56,525 nt of DNA from Paracoccaceae bacterium (GCA_014323795.1 JACONK010000029.1:1-56525), one strand, 5' to 3'; shown: positions 1 to 9,886, counted from the first letter of the stretch. The notes: generated from the sequence alone by a model not told the origin. Made by a program: numbers and translations.

Positions 1-443
1 GATAACCGTAAAGATTAAATACTTCCTGGTGAATGGCTTAGCCTGCTCAAACAATTGATTGAACAACTCAAGGCGTTGCTTGTTTTTCTCTGCGTCGGCC
101 GCCGCCTTGGCCTCTGCCTTGGCCTTACGCCTTTGGCCAAGGGCCCGGCGCATGCGCTTCAGCGTAATCACATCACCAACACGCCGGGCGAATGTGCGCG
201 GGTCCGTGGCCCGGTTGGGCCGGTGCGGTGCGCCCTCCGCCCCCACTGTGCCAGTGCCACCGGAAGTTTGCCCTGGAATGTCGGACAGGGTCGCCGCTTT
301 TTCGGGGTGCGAAGGGGGCGTTTCGGATGTCCTGCGGTTCTCTGCCCTGGCCGCACGCCTTTGGCCAAGGGCCCGGTGCATGCGCTTCAGCGTAATCACT
401 GGTATCAGCAATACAGTAACAGCCGCGGATAAGATTTCCCCAT
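1..443 (-). CDS. unrecognised membrane-anchored protein, partial, frame slip near start
   Basis: An open minus-strand frame runs from about base 440 off the left edge of the window. It reads as a short hydrophobic segment (AAVTVLLIPVITLK) followed by a hydrophilic, Ala/Arg/Lys-rich tail. The motif ITLKRMxRALGQRR occurs twice, about 76 residues apart, through an internal duplication. A strong ribosome site (AGGAGG, bases 449-454) lies five bases before an ATG at 441-443, but that ATG reads out of frame and stops after 12 codons. One extra G in the following G run would join it to the long frame. So the gene is either frameshifted or starts at a weak TTG further in. I do not recognise the family. 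A single-pass anchor with a charged cytoplasmic region is inferred. The 3' end lies outside the window. Confidence 0.45.
127..399. repeat. 45-bp direct repeat pair (127-171 and 355-399)
   Basis: Two 45-bp stretches differ at one base and are spaced by 228 bp, exactly 76 codons. Weaker similarity extends to the right of each copy. On the minus strand both encode ITLKRMxRALGQRR in the same frame, so this is an internal duplication within the flanking reading frame and not two independent sites. Confidence 0.8.
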
Positions 444-492
444 CTCAACCTCCTAATTTTCCGGAAAATCTTGAACAGAAGCCATTCTGTCA

Positions 493-825
493 TCATTCCC
501 CGGACAAATCAACGCCGGTCATTTCACGCAGCGCAGATAGAAAGGCGCGGGCTTCTGCCGGGCCGGTGCCACTCAGGATCCACCACTCACGGTAGTATTC
601 CTTTCCCTGCTTGCTTTTCTGCTTTTTCGACTTTTTGATAAACCCAAGCCTTTCAGGGATGGTTGCACCACCATGATCGGACACGAATTTCTCCAAGAAA
701 TACCAATGACATGCTGCTGTGTTATACCCACCGATCTGCTTCCCCTCAAAATAAAGCTGCATCTGAATTGTCAATGGTCTACAACTAAACTGATCGGGAT
801 GTTCCTTATCAAGATAACGAAACAC
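493..825 (-). CDS. hypothetical protein with probable 5' frameshift
   Basis: This 110-codon frame encodes a soluble, basic-centred protein with a Lys/Gln-rich stretch (KKSKKQKSKQGK) near the middle and no signal peptide or membrane segment. I do not recognise the family. The first in-frame start is a GTG at 823-825 with no good ribosome site. A better start is an ATG at 861-863 with AGGGA seven bases upstream. It reads MPADDKLPP, then loses frame in a run of seven C (minus strand). Eight C would give continuous MPADDKLPPPVEKVFRYL. The real gene therefore probably spans 493-863 and is disrupted, or phase-variable, at that tract. It may form a unit with the left-edge gene, which has the same orientation and lies about 50 bases downstream. 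Confidence 0.5.
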   Translation of the reverse strand: MFRYLDKEHPDQFSCRPLTIQMQLYFEGKQIGGYNTAACHWYFLEKFVSDHGGATIPERLGFIKKSKKQKSKQGKEYYREWWILSGTGPAEARAFLSALREMTGVDLSGE

Positions 826-1022
826 CTTCTCAACCGGGGGGGCAATTTGTCGTCAGCTGGCATGAAACCGATCCCTTGCTGGTATGAAACGATTATTCGA
901 TCTTACTTTAGCCGTCAATCCGGCACACTAAAAGGTACCTTCCCTTCACTGTTATGACAACCGGCGATTCAAATGCGGCGGGGCTGTGCTTTCCGCCTTT
1001 GGCCGGGTGCCCGAGGCGGGGC

Positions 1023-2516
1023 CTAAAGCAGGCCCAGCACCTCGTTCACGCTGTCCTTGGCATCACCGTAGAGCATGCGCGTGTTTTCCTTGAAGAACAG
1101 CGGGTTTTCAATGCCGGAATACCCGGTCCCCTGACCGCGCTTGGACACGATCACATCCTTGGCCTTCCAGACCTCGAGCACCGGCATACCGGCGATGGGC
1201 GCGTTCGGGTCATCCTGGGCAGCCGGGTTCACAATATCGTTTGACCCGATCACGATGACCATATCCGTTTCCGGGAAGTCCTTGTTAATCTCATCCATTT
1301 CCAGCACGATATCGTAGGGCACCCGCGCCTCTGCCAGCAGCACGTTCATGTGCCCGGGCAGACGGCCCGCCACCGGGTGGATGGCAAAGCGCACCTCCTT
1401 GCCCGCGTCGCGCAGGCGGCGGGTCAGCTCGGAAACGGCCTGCTGGGCCTGGGCCACGGCCATACCGTAGCCCGGCACGATGATGACGGAACTTGCCTCT
1501 TTCAACCGGCTTGCAACCGTAGCCGCGTCGGTGGCGACCATCTCACCCTCGACGTCCATCGCCGGGCCGGATGCCCCGCCGAAGCCGCCGAGGATCACGC
1601 TCACGAAGCTGCGGTTCATGGCTTTGCACATTATGTAGCTCAGGATCGCACCAGACGACCCCACCAGCGCACCGACCACAATCAGAAGGTCGTTGCCGAG
1701 CGAGAAGCCGATAGCTGCAGCGGCCCAGCCGGAGTAGCTGTTGAGCATGGAAACCACGACCGGCATGTCCGCACCGCCGATGCCCATGATCAGGTGATAT
1801 CCGATGAAGAGCGCGGCCACCGTCAGGATCACAAGCGGCAGCAGTCCGCCGGAGCTGAAATACCAGATCAGGCAAAGCACGGAGGCCAACGCGGCACCGG
1901 CGTTCAGCCCATGCCCGCCCGGCAGTTTTTTTGCCGCCGAGGTTACACGACCGGCCAGTTTGCCGTAGGCGATAACGGATCCGGTGAAGGTGACAGCCCC
2001 GATCCAGATGCCAAGCACCAGTTCAACCCGCAGGATCGCGATTTCCCGCACTGTCTTTTTGGCCACAACTTCGGCGAACCCCTGAAACTCCTTTGCAATT
2101 TCCCGGACTGCCGCGATGGCGGCATCGCCGCCGCCATCAGGCAGCGGGAAAGGTATGCCGGCATTGTTAAGGGCATCTGCCACCCGCCCGATTTCGATAT
2201 GGGCGTTGAAGCCCACAAAGACCGCCGCAAGGCCAACGAGGCTGTGCATGGCCGCCACAAGCTGCGGCATCTCTGTCATTTGTACGCGCCGGGCGACATA
2301 CATGCCGCCGAGCCCCCCGATCAGGATCAGGATAACGGACAGTATCCACAGGCCGGAACCCGGGCCCATCAGCGTGGCAACAACCGCCAGTGCCATACCG
2401 GCGATGCCGTACCAGACAGCACGTTTCGCGCTTTCCTGGTTGCCAAGCCCGCCGAGCGACAAAATAAAAAGAATTGCCGCCACAACATAAGCGGCGGTGG
2501 TGAAACCGAATTCCAT
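1023..2516 (-). CDS. pntB: NAD(P) transhydrogenase subunit beta
   Basis: This is the beta subunit of the proton-translocating transhydrogenase in the inner membrane, which reduces NADP+ with NADH at the cost of proton re-entry and so supplies NADPH. The 497-residue length is normal. The N-terminal half is a series of hydrophobic helices (domain II), starting [16 protein letters not shown]. The C-terminal NADP(H)-binding domain III carries the fingerprint [10 protein letters not shown] at about residue 335, and conserved [11 protein letters not shown] and [16 protein letters not shown] follow. It lies 15 bases after pntA on the same strand and is surely cotranscribed. The stop codon is TAG, which shows that TAG terminates translation in this organism. 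Function is certain by family. Confidence 0.97.
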   Translation of the reverse strand: MEFGFTTAAYVVAAILFILSLGGLGNQESAKRAVWYGIAGMALAVVATLMGPGSGLWILSVILILIGGLGGMYVARRVQMTEMPQLVAAMHSLVGLAAVFVGFNAHIEIGRVADALNNAGIPFPLPDGGGDAAIAAVREIAKEFQGFAEVVAKKTVREIAILRVELVLGIWIGAVTFTGSVIAYGKLAGRVTSAAKKLPGGHGLNAGAALASVLCLIWYFSSGGLLPLVILTVAALFIGYHLIMGIGGADMPVVVSMLNSYSGWAAAAIGFSLGNDLLIVVGALVGSSGAILSYIMCKAMNRSFVSVILGGFGGASGPAMDVEGEMVATDAATVASRLKEASSVIIVPGYGMAVAQAQQAVSELTRRLRDAGKEVRFAIHPVAGRLPGHMNVLLAEARVPYDIVLEMDEINKDFPETDMVIVIGSNDIVNPAAQDDPNAPIAGMPVLEVWKAKDVIVSKRGQGTGYSGIENPLFFKENTRMLYGDAKDSVNEVLGLL

Positions 2517-2531
2517 TGATACGTCCCTCGC

Positions 2532-4106
2532 TTATGATTTCCGGAACATGGCAAGCATGCGCCGCGTTACCATGAAACCGCCGAATATATTCACCCCCGC
2601 CATCAGGACCGAAAGTGCCGCGAGGATCATGACCGGCCAGGTGCCGGCACCGATCTGCATCAGCGCACCCACAATGATGATGGATGAAATGGCGTTGGTC
2701 ACGGCCATCAGCGGCGTGTGCAGGGAATGGGCCACGCCCCAGATGACCTGGAAGCCCACGAAACACGCCAGCACAAAGACGATGAGGTGCTGCATAAAGC
2801 TGGCTGGTGCCCAGGCGCCTGCGGCCAGGATCACCAGTGCCCCTGCAACAAGAACCCCGACCTGGAACCGGGTATCCTTGCGAAAGGTTTCGACCTCTGC
2901 CGCACGCTTTTCTTCGAGCGTCAGCTCCCTGGGCGCGGCGGCAGGTTTCCGTGCCGCGATGGCCTGCACCCTGGGCGGCGGTGGCGGGAATGTGATCCTG
3001 CCCTCAAAGGCCGCCGTGACGCCCCGGATCACATCATCATCCATGTTATGGACAACGGCACCGTTTTTTCCCGGCGTCAGATCCGTCATCAGGTGACGGA
3101 TGTTGGTGGCGTAAAGGCTGGATGACTGGGTGGCCATCCGGCTCGGAAAATCGGTGTAGCCGATGATGGTCACTCCATTGTCGGAGATGACCTTTTCATC
3201 CGCCACGGTCAGTTCACAGTTGCCGCCCCGTTCGGCGGCAAGATCGACGATGACCGATCCTGCCTTTTGCAGTTCCACCATATCCCTGGTCCACAGAACC
3301 GGCGCATCCCTGCCCGGAATCAATGCAGTGGTGATCACGATATCCATATCAGGTGCCAGTTCCCGGAACCTGGCGAGCTGTGCCTCCCGAAATTCGGGCG
3401 AGGACGGGGCCGCATAGCCCCCGGTGGCGGCACCGTCGGTTTGGTCTTCGGCGAAATCGAGAAACACGAATTCGGCCCCCATCGATTCAATCTGCTCCGC
3501 CACTTCGGGCCGCACGTCAAAGGCGTAGACCCGGGCCCCCAGGCTTGTGGCCGTACCAATGGCGGCCAGGCCAGCCACACCGGCACCAACAACCAGCACT
3601 TTAGCCGGAGGAACCTTGCCGGCAGCAGTCACCTGGCCGGTGAAGAAGCGCCCGAAAGTATTGCCCGCCTCAATGACCGCACGATAACCGGCGATATTGG
3701 CCATGGAACTGAGTGCATCCATCTTTTGGGCGCGTGAAATCCGCGGAACCATATCCATCGCGATGATATGGGCACCCCTGCTGTTGGCCGCTTCCAGCAA
3801 TTTTTCGTTCTGGCCCGGATAGAAAAAGCTGATGACCGTCTGGCCTTTCCTCATGTGTTTGATTTCCGTATCGCCCGGCGGGCGTACCTTGGCCACGATG
3901 TCAGCCGATGCCCAAAGGGCGGCGGCGGTCTTTACGACCTCAACGCCTGCATCCCTGTAATCCTGGTCCGAAAAGCGTGCGGCAAGCCCTGCCCCGCTTT
4001 CTATCATACACTCATAGCCGATTTCTTGCAGCTGTGCCGCACTGTCAGGCGTCATCGCCACGCGGGCCTCGCCGTTTGCGACCTCTTTCGGGGTACCGAT
4101 ACGCAT
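2532..4106 (-). CDS. pntA: NAD(P) transhydrogenase subunit alpha
   Basis: This subunit holds the NAD(H)-binding domain I and part of the membrane domain of transhydrogenase. The first 380 residues resemble alanine dehydrogenase, with the dinucleotide-binding GAGVAGLAA at about 174-182 and the RQD-loop region near 130. The last 100 residues hold hydrophobic helices ([17 protein letters not shown] and following). It is therefore the fused, E. coli-like alpha chain rather than the split PntAA/PntAB form. The start is placed at MRIGTPKEV because AAGGAGG sits a few bases upstream; a longer frame to 4190 adds 28 unconserved residues. pntB follows after 15 bases. Confidence 0.96.
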   Translation of the reverse strand: MRIGTPKEVANGEARVAMTPDSAAQLQEIGYECMIESGAGLAARFSDQDYRDAGVEVVKTAAALWASADIVAKVRPPGDTEIKHMRKGQTVISFFYPGQNEKLLEAANSRGAHIIAMDMVPRISRAQKMDALSSMANIAGYRAVIEAGNTFGRFFTGQVTAAGKVPPAKVLVVGAGVAGLAAIGTATSLGARVYAFDVRPEVAEQIESMGAEFVFLDFAEDQTDGAATGGYAAPSSPEFREAQLARFRELAPDMDIVITTALIPGRDAPVLWTRDMVELQKAGSVIVDLAAERGGNCELTVADEKVISDNGVTIIGYTDFPSRMATQSSSLYATNIRHLMTDLTPGKNGAVVHNMDDDVIRGVTAAFEGRITFPPPPPRVQAIAARKPAAAPRELTLEEKRAAEVETFRKDTRFQVGVLVAGALVILAAGAWAPASFMQHLIVFVLACFVGFQVIWGVAHSLHTPLMAVTNAISSIIIVGALMQIGAGTWPVMILAALSVLMAGVNIFGGFMVTRRMLAMFRKS

Positions 4107-4322
4107 GGCTGATCCTCCTTCGCCGGAATCACACGGGCCACCCATGGCACCCGCGGTAAATTGCATCCCGCACTCCTTAACGGGCGACATGCAAAAAGCA
4201 AAGCCCGCCGGGCCACGGCATCGCAGACTGTCTTCGCCGGCGTACGTCCTGACCGGTAAGGGCCGCAGTGTATTCCTGACCCCTTTTTATGTCACCCGCT
4301 ATGATCCATTATTTCATTGCCA

Positions 4323-4785
4323 TTATGCACCAGCCGCGACCGCCGATGGAACCGGATTGCGGAACGCGAAATGAGCCATGCAGGCGTTTTCGGCCTCTGC
4401 CATCAGGGCACGGATGCGCTCCGCAGGTTCGTCGCTTTCAATAAGGACATGGGTCTCAATATGCCCAGTCCCGCCGCCTGTCGTGTGGCCTGTGGCGGCG
4501 CATGCCGGAAAGATTTGTGTTGAAGCCCACGCGCTGTTCCAGTTTCATGGATTTGATGCTGGTCCTGCGCGCCGTATAGATATCCGTCAGGCGGGTCATC
4601 AGGCAGAAACCAATACCTGCGCACATGTATGTGGCGGCGGGGGCGCGGTGTCGTCGTCCACGGGGATGTCTTCGTCACAGAAGAATCGCACCGGTGAAAA
4701 GCCAGGGATATTGACCTGCACGGTGCCGGTGCGGGTGCCACCCGCAATCAGCCGGGGTGGTCCGGACGGCAGAAATTCAGGTGGA
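4323..4785 (-). pseudogene. OsmC-family protein, degraded
   Basis: The gap between yebC and pntA holds a decayed gene on the minus strand. Three successive frames give pieces that line up in order with OsmC-type proteins. The first ends CDEDIPVDDDTAPPP; the next reads GIGFCLMTRLTDIYTARR; the last reads GHIETHVLIESDEPAERI and then ACMAHFAFRNPVP before a TAA at 4323. At least two frameshifts separate them. The upstream part abuts or overlaps the yebC 3' end. OsmC relatives reduce organic peroxides with a reactive cysteine pair; FCLMT marks the usual first cysteine region. No functional product is expected. Identification is by remembered family pattern, so the exact subfamily is uncertain. Confidence 0.6.
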
Positions 4786-5523
4786 GAGGTGATCCATCAC
4801 CTCGTCCGGGATATCGAAGTTCGCGGTCACGCGCTGGATGTCGTCATCGTCTTCCAGCACTTCGATCAGCCGCATCAGTTTCCGCGCACCGTCAAGATCA
4901 AGCGGGACCGTCGTAGTGGGCTTCCAGATCAGGCTGGTCGATTCCGCCTCCCCCAGCGCACCTTCGAGTGCGCCGGACACTTCGTTGAGTTCGGTATCTG
5001 CGCAATAAATTGCGTGGCCCTGGTCAGAACTTTCAACATCCTCTGCCCCTGCCTCGATCACGGCCATCAGGACGACATCCCCGTCCCCCGCCTCCGCCGG
5101 ATACAGGATCTCACCCTTGCGGTCGAACATGAAGCCGACGGAACCGGTTTCGCCCAGGTTGCCGCCGTGCTTGCCAAAGATGGATCGTACGGTGGATGCC
5201 GTGCGGTTGCGGTTGTCAGTCATCGCCTCCACTATCACGGCAACACCGCCGGGGCCGTAGCCCTCATAGCGGATTTCTTCATATTCATCGCCATCACCCG
5301 CCTGGGATTTCCTGATTGCCCGTTCAATGTTGTCGTTGGGCATGGACTGGGATTTGGCCTGTTTCACCGCCAGCCGCAGGCGGGGATTTTTGTCCGGGTC
5401 CGGATCTCCCATCCTGGCGGCGACGGTGATTTCCTTGGACAATTTGGAGAACAACCTTGATCGCACGGCATCCTGGCGCCCCTTGCGGTGCTGGATGTTG
5501 GCCCATTTGGAGTGCCCTGCCAT
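4777..5523 (-). CDS. YebC/PmpR family transcriptional or translational regulator
   Basis: A 248-residue member of the YebC family, starting with the signature [19 protein letters not shown] and carrying the acidic middle and C-terminal domains typical of it ([31 protein letters not shown]). Family members bind DNA as regulators or, as shown for some, help ribosomes through difficult sequences. Which applies here cannot be read from sequence. The start is unambiguous and the length is standard. It sits alone, about 100 bases downstream of the SLC13 permease gene and upstream of the dead OsmC gene. Some relatives lie next to ruvC; that is not so here. Confidence 0.94.
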   Translation of the reverse strand: MAGHSKWANIQHRKGRQDAVRSRLFSKLSKEITVAARMGDPDPDKNPRLRLAVKQAKSQSMPNDNIERAIRKSQAGDGDEYEEIRYEGYGPGGVAVIVEAMTDNRNRTASTVRSIFGKHGGNLGETGSVGFMFDRKGEILYPAEAGDGDVVLMAVIEAGAEDVESSDQGHAIYCADTELNEVSGALEGALGEAESTSLIWKPTTTVPLDLDGARKLMRLIEVLEDDDDIQRVTANFDIPDEVMDHLST

Positions 5524-5623
5524 GGCGTATCTCCTTGTCTGACGTGTCCGGGCCGGACTATAGGCGATCCGTCGCAGCCCGGCAAGTCGGCAGGGATGCC
5601 TTCAGGCGTACCGGCACAACCGG

Positions 5624-7402
5624 TTACACCGTCCAGATGAGCGGAATAAGTGCGCTCGCCAGCAAACCGACGCCCAGGTTCAACGGTATCCCTATTTTCA
5701 TGAAATCCGTGAACCGATACCCCCCCGGCCCGTAGACAAGCGTGTTCGTCTGATAACCGATAGGCGTGGCGAAACTGGCACTTGCGGCCACCATCACGGC
5801 AATCACAAGCGGGCGCGGATCCAGGCCCAGGGCTGTCGCCAGGGCCATCGCAATGGGGGTGACGACCACGGCAACCGCGTTGTTGGATACAAGTTCTGTC
5901 AGCACGGAAGTCAGCATGTAGATCGCCCAAACCACGAAAAACGGCGGCAAGCCGGCGATTCGGGGGGCCACGGATTCTGCTATCAAGGCAACGGCACCGG
6001 AATCCTCCAAAGCCGCACCGATAGCCAGCATGGCGAAGATCAATACCAGGAGCCGGCCATCCACGCTGGCAAACGCCTCATCCGCATCAATGGCGCGGGT
6101 CAGCAGGACAAGTGCCACAGCCACCACCGCAAGGGCAAAGATCGGTGCCACACCCAGGGCTGCGAGCATAACGACCGCCGCAAGCGTCAGTATCACCAGC
6201 GGCATAAAGGCCCGGCGATAAGAGCGGGCTTCCGGTGTGGCCAGATCCACAAGGTCCATCTCTCGTGCCAGGCGCTGAATATCCACGGGAGCCCCTTCCA
6301 GAAGGATCGTGTCGCCGACCTGCACACGTATCTCGCCGATTTCGCTGCCGAGGTTCTGGTTCCGCCGGTGCACGGCCAGCGGATAAACGCCGAAGCGGCG
6401 CCGCAGGTTCAGCACCGACAGTTTCCGCCCGACAAGCCGACAACCAGGGGCAATCAATGCTTCCACAGTGGTCGACTCTCGGCTGGAAATCTTATCGGCC
6501 AACAGAACTTCCCTGTTGTCCTGGAGGCCCAGAACTTCTGTAATCCGTGTGCGCAGAACCACCCTGTCACCCTCAGCCAAAGTCACGTCCGGGAACCGGA
6601 AGCGCAGCGTGTCATCACCCCGCAGCACATCAATCACACGACCGTCGTCATGCCGGAACGCGTCAACTTCAAACGGGCTTTGTCCAATCAGTGTCGAGCC
6701 TTCGGGAATAACCACCTCGGTTATAAATTTCATTGACGACCTGTCCCGGTTCATCTGCGCCAGCGTGTCCCGGTCAGGCAGAAGGCGCGGCGCGAACAGC
6801 ATAAGGTAGACGGCACCGAATGCCGCAAGAACCATGGTAAGCGGCGTAAGTTCGAAAAGGGTGAAGGGCTCCAGCCCCCGGCCCTGGGCAACCCCGTCAA
6901 CGAGCAGGTTGGTAGACGTGCCGATCAGCGTCAGCATACCACCGAAAATCGCCATATAGCTGAGCGGTATCAGGAGCCTGGAAACTTTTATGCCCAGCGT
7001 CCGCGCCAATTGGGCGGCGACCGGGATAAGAACCACTACTACGGGGGTATTATTTATAAAGGCACTTGCAAAGAGTGTAAAAACAGCAATCCCTGCGAGA
7101 ATTGCCCCGGGCCGTGAAGCACCCGTTTTTGTGATCCGGTTTGTCAGGGACGACAGCACCCCGGTGCGCACGAGTGCACCCGACAGGATGAACATCGCCC
7201 CGATGGTCCATGGTGCAGGATTGGAAAAAACCGCCACCGCACGGGCATAGGGCAGTACGCCCGTCAACAGCAGCACCGCAACCCCGCCGATGGCCACCAC
7301 CTCTGTCGGATAGATCTCCCGCACGAAAAGCGCGAACATCAGCACCACCACGCCCAGTGCCAGCCACGGTGCTGCCGCTGCCGGAACCAGTGTGCCCGGC
7401 AT
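5624..7402 (-). CDS. SLC13/DASS-type permease with TrkA-C domains
   Basis: A 592-residue inner-membrane transporter. Two blocks of hydrophobic helices (about residues 5-220 and 400-592) flank a soluble insert with two TrkA-C-like (RCK_C) regions, seen in EVVIPEGSTLIGQSPFEV and the segment beginning TTVEALIAPGCRLVG. The paired repeats FINNTPVVVVLIP and SNNAVAVVVTPIAMA are the SNT-type substrate and sodium sites of the divalent-anion:sodium symporter superfamily. The substrate could be a dicarboxylate or sulfate and is not resolved by sequence. The start at 7402 (MPGTLVPAAAAPWL) overlaps by one base (TGATG) the stop of the small peptide gene upstream, which indicates translational coupling. A 24-residue longer frame exists but is unlikely. 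Confidence 0.88.
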   Translation of the reverse strand: MPGTLVPAAAAPWLALGVVVLMFALFVREIYPTEVVAIGGVAVLLLTGVLPYARAVAVFSNPAPWTIGAMFILSGALVRTGVLSSLTNRITKTGASRPGAILAGIAVFTLFASAFINNTPVVVVLIPVAAQLARTLGIKVSRLLIPLSYMAIFGGMLTLIGTSTNLLVDGVAQGRGLEPFTLFELTPLTMVLAAFGAVYLMLFAPRLLPDRDTLAQMNRDRSSMKFITEVVIPEGSTLIGQSPFEVDAFRHDDGRVIDVLRGDDTLRFRFPDVTLAEGDRVVLRTRITEVLGLQDNREVLLADKISSRESTTVEALIAPGCRLVGRKLSVLNLRRRFGVYPLAVHRRNQNLGSEIGEIRVQVGDTILLEGAPVDIQRLAREMDLVDLATPEARSYRRAFMPLVILTLAAVVMLAALGVAPIFALAVVAVALVLLTRAIDADEAFASVDGRLLVLIFAMLAIGAALEDSGAVALIAESVAPRIAGLPPFFVVWAIYMLTSVLTELVSNNAVAVVVTPIAMALATALGLDPRPLVIAVMVAASASFATPIGYQTNTLVYGPGGYRFTDFMKIGIPLNLGVGLLASALIPLIWTV

Positions 7403-7539
7403 CAGCCTGCGGTCCCTGGAGGATGAATTGGAGAAAGCCCGATCAGCACGATGACAAGGGCATACCGAACCCAAACCGAATGTCTTTTCCTGGGCAAAAT
7501 CGTGGCGTCAATCTGGCTCGCATCACCTGAAACCGTCAT
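7402..7539 (-). CDS. 45-residue membrane peptide, coupled to both neighbours
   Basis: This short gene fits exactly between two recognised genes. Its ATG overlaps the stop of the YmdB-like gene as ATGA, and its TGA overlaps the start of the permease as TGATG. It encodes a 15-residue polar head, a basic stretch (PRKRH) and one hydrophobic segment (YALVIVLIGLSP), so a single-pass inner-membrane peptide is inferred. I do not recognise a family. The double overlap is the main evidence that it is translated. It could also serve mainly as a coupling leader for the permease. Confidence 0.6.
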   Translation of the reverse strand: MTVSGDASQIDATILPRKRHSVWVRYALVIVLIGLSPIHPPGTAG

Positions 7540-8348
7540 TCTGGTACGCTCTCCGCCAGTCGCCCGCCGATGCGTACGGACATAACCGTGATCGCTTTGC
7601 CGCAATCGCCGGTTTCCACGAAGACACCGCTCAGCGTTGCCGCGCCGTGCGCGGGCTGAAAGCGTTCCTTTTGCATGCCGGTAACGAACCGGCGCAAGGG
7701 TTCCGTTTTTTCCATGCCGATGACGGAGTTGTAGTCGCCGCACATGCCTGCATCCGTTATATAGGCCGTTCCGCCCGGCAGGATGTTGGCATCAGCCGTT
7801 GGAACATGGGTGTGCGTACCCACGACAAGCGATGCACGCCCATCTGCGAAATGGCCCATGGCCATCTTTTCCGAAGTAGCCTCCGCATGCATATCAACAA
7901 TCACCACATCAGCCCGCCCGCCCAGAGGAATGCGCTTCAGCGCACCATCAAGGGCAGAGAACGGGTCAGCGAAAGGCCTTTTCATGAAGATCTGGCCCAG
8001 AACCTGCACAACAAACACCTTTTTGCCGTCGAGCGTCGGGAACAGTGCGGCCCCCCGCCCCGGTGCAGATTTGGCAAAGTTGAGCGGTCTCAGGATACGC
8101 GGATCCTGTTCAATGAATTCCAGCATCTCGCGCTGGTCAAACGCATGATCGCCGAGCGTCAGGCAATCGGCACCGGCAGCCAGAAGTGCCTCCGCATGGG
8201 CCTCCGACAGCCCGGCACCGCCAGTCGCATTTTCCGCATTCACACAGACGAAGTCGAGTGCCCAGTCCTGGCGCAGCTGCGCCAGCGTATCAACGACAGT
8301 CCGGCGACCGGCGCGACCCATCACATCGCCGAGGAACAGGAATCTCAT
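7536..8348 (-). CDS. TIGR00282/YmdB-family metallophosphoesterase
   Basis: A 270-residue cytoplasmic metallophosphoesterase. The N terminus MRFLFLGDVMG provides the first metal-binding aspartate. NAENATGG, GDHAFD and VVGTHTHVPTAD supply the further Asn/His metal ligands of the YmdB family. Homologues hydrolyse 2',3'-cyclic nucleotides and, in Bacillus, influence biofilm formation and motility. The start is set at MRFLFLGD (8346-8348); upstream codons in frame add 22 unconserved residues. It is the first gene of a tight operon with the small peptide and the SLC13 permease, all joined by overlapping stop/start codons. Confidence 0.92.
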   Translation of the reverse strand: MRFLFLGDVMGRAGRRTVVDTLAQLRQDWALDFVCVNAENATGGAGLSEAHAEALLAAGADCLTLGDHAFDQREMLEFIEQDPRILRPLNFAKSAPGRGAALFPTLDGKKVFVVQVLGQIFMKRPFADPFSALDGALKRIPLGGRADVVIVDMHAEATSEKMAMGHFADGRASLVVGTHTHVPTADANILPGGTAYITDAGMCGDYNSVIGMEKTEPLRRFVTGMQKERFQPAHGAATLSGVFVETGDCGKAITVMSVRIGGRLAESVPE

Positions 8349-8467
8349 GACCTGCCGCGATAAGACCCCGTCACAACGGGTGCAAGTGCCTGAATCGCCA
8401 ATTAAACCGGCCACACCGGTATCGGGATCAATAAAAGGAGGGGCCGGATTCGCGCATACGGCCCGGG

Positions 8468-8745
8468 TTAAACATACTGCTCGGGCGCGTTCGGATCACT
8501 TGAAAAACGCGATCCTGCGCCCTGCGGATCTCGAAGACAGCATGCGTAATAAATGAGACCATAAGCATCGCGAAAGCCGGGCCGACCTTCATCGGAACCG
8601 GCTGCAACCGGGGCAGCGGTGTAACAGATCACGCACCTGCTGCCGGTTGCGTCCCTGAAACGCGATCAAGCATCCGCTGCCTGAGGAAGCCGGGTGCCCG
8701 CCAAACACACTTTTGACGTGGAATTCTGTCTTGTCGGCGATCACC
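8468..8745 (-). pseudogene. VOC-family (glyoxalase-like) protein, degraded 3' part
   Basis: Two minus-strand frames read in order like the C-terminal half of a vicinal-oxygen-chelate protein. One gives KSVFGGHPASSGSGCLIAFQ and GRNRQQV; the other gives PVAAGSDEGRPGFRDAYG and then IYYACCLRDPQG, ending at TAA 8468-8470. The pattern PGFR...YYAxxLRDPxGN is typical of the family, where the acidic residue after DPDGN would bind metal; here that end is scrambled. At least one frameshift separates the two parts and no N-terminal half is visible. No product is expected. Confidence 0.5.
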
Positions 8746-9325
8746 CGGGCATGGCACAAGGGGGCGGCGGACCCACGGCCCCCTCCTGCCCGGGGTAGCG
8801 GCCATCACAGGCCTGGTTACGGCTTTCGCCCACTATCTTGCGGGGTCCAGGCCCTGATTCTCCCTCCGGGGCCGACGGGCCCCGGCCTCCTTAAGGCCGC
8901 CGGTTCCGGCCCGGGATGCCTTTTGGCCCGACCAGACCGCCGGAGTCCGATTCGCCCGCAACGCCCCACCCAAAACCCCTGCTTCCAACGACTCGATACT
9001 AATGCGGCTTAAGCCTTACAACACATCGTTCCCCGTCTGTCTGGGCATTTCAGGCTACCGGGCAGCCGGCAATCGCCGGACGGGTGATCAGTTATTTCCA
9101 GGGCTGTATGTTCCTGATCAGACATGCCACGCGTAACCGTGCTGACCTCATCCGTTTCATTGCTGTTTTGGTCGCTGCCGTGCGCATTTCCTTCCAGCCG
9201 GGAATGTTACCGACGCATGCACCGGCACCGAAGATGCAAACAGCCCGGAATTAGATTGCCCTGGAAGCCCCACACCAACTCTTGGTGCGGGCAATCTCTG
9301 CGCGGCAGCTGTGTCGGCGTGGCCT
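8746..9325. other. non-coding gap, no recognisable gene
   Basis: About 580 bases of GC-rich sequence between the VOC remnant and the cyclo-ligase gene. Both strands are broken by stops, apart from unconvincing low-complexity Gly/Pro/Arg frames. A GC-rich inverted repeat (GGGCCCCGGCCTCC...GGCCGCCGG, about 8876-8905) is visible but has no T run. I cannot assign any function. Confidence 0.5.
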
Positions 9326-9886
9326 TCAAAACACCCGCAAGCCGGTCTCCGTCACGATCATATCAAGCGGCCAGTCGGTAACCTCACGCGGCAGGGTATC
9401 CATCTCTTGCGCGTTATAGGCGAATCCCACCGCACGGACGAATTTTTGTGTGGCGATCTGTTTAAGCGAGCGGTCATAAAATCCACCCCCGTAGCCCAGC
9501 CGTGTCCCGGTCGCATCGAACGCCACGAGCGGCATGATCAACAGGTCAGGCACCAGCCCTGCACCCGCCTTGGGAACCTGCGTACCGAAGGGGCCGTCAA
9601 CCATGTGGCAGCCCGGCACCCATTCGTGGAATTTCAGCGGTTGCGCCACCCCGGCTATCACTGGCACACAGATGCGTTTTTCCATGCCATGAAGGATAGT
9701 CATCGTGGGCAGCGGGCTAATCTCTGTCCGGATTGGCACGTAGCCGGCAATCACCCCGGCGTTTGGAAGTGCCTCAATCGTGGCCACGAGGGCCGTATTG
9801 GCGACCTCATCAAGGCTTTGCCCGTGAGCGATCTCGCGTGCGGCAAGTGCTGCCCTGCGCAGGGCAGCTTTATCTGCAAACGTCAT
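9326..9886 (-). CDS. 5-formyltetrahydrofolate cyclo-ligase
   Basis: This enzyme converts 5-formyl-THF to 5,10-methenyl-THF with ATP, returning the storage folate to the one-carbon pool in the cytoplasm. The 186-residue chain has the N-terminal basic helix KAALRRAALAAREIAH, the substrate-site region GYVPIRTEISP, the segment PDLLIMPLVAFDATGTRLGY and the family signature GYGGGFYDR near residue 150. The start is at MTFADKAALRR; the frame extends 15 codons upstream without similarity. A probable 6S RNA lies immediately upstream on the same strand, the classic ssrS-ygfA arrangement of proteobacteria. Confidence 0.93.
   Translation of the reverse strand: MTFADKAALRRAALAAREIAHGQSLDEVANTALVATIEALPNAGVIAGYVPIRTEISPLPTMTILHGMEKRICVPVIAGVAQPLKFHEWVPGCHMVDGPFGTQVPKAGAGLVPDLLIMPLVAFDATGTRLGYGGGFYDRSLKQIATQKFVRAVGFAYNAQEMDTLPREVTDWPLDMIVTETGLRVF

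Noticed and set aside
59-595. 178-codon plus-strand frame at the left edge
   Set aside because: The minus strand gives a protein-like reading with a membrane segment and a strong ribosome site; the plus frame is Arg/Pro/Cys-rich shadow sequence that contains the same repeat only by mirror.
1350-2519. 389-codon plus-strand frame antisense to pntB
   Set aside because: Composition is His/Arg/Gln-rich as expected for the mirror of a GC-rich gene, and pntB itself is certain on the other strand.
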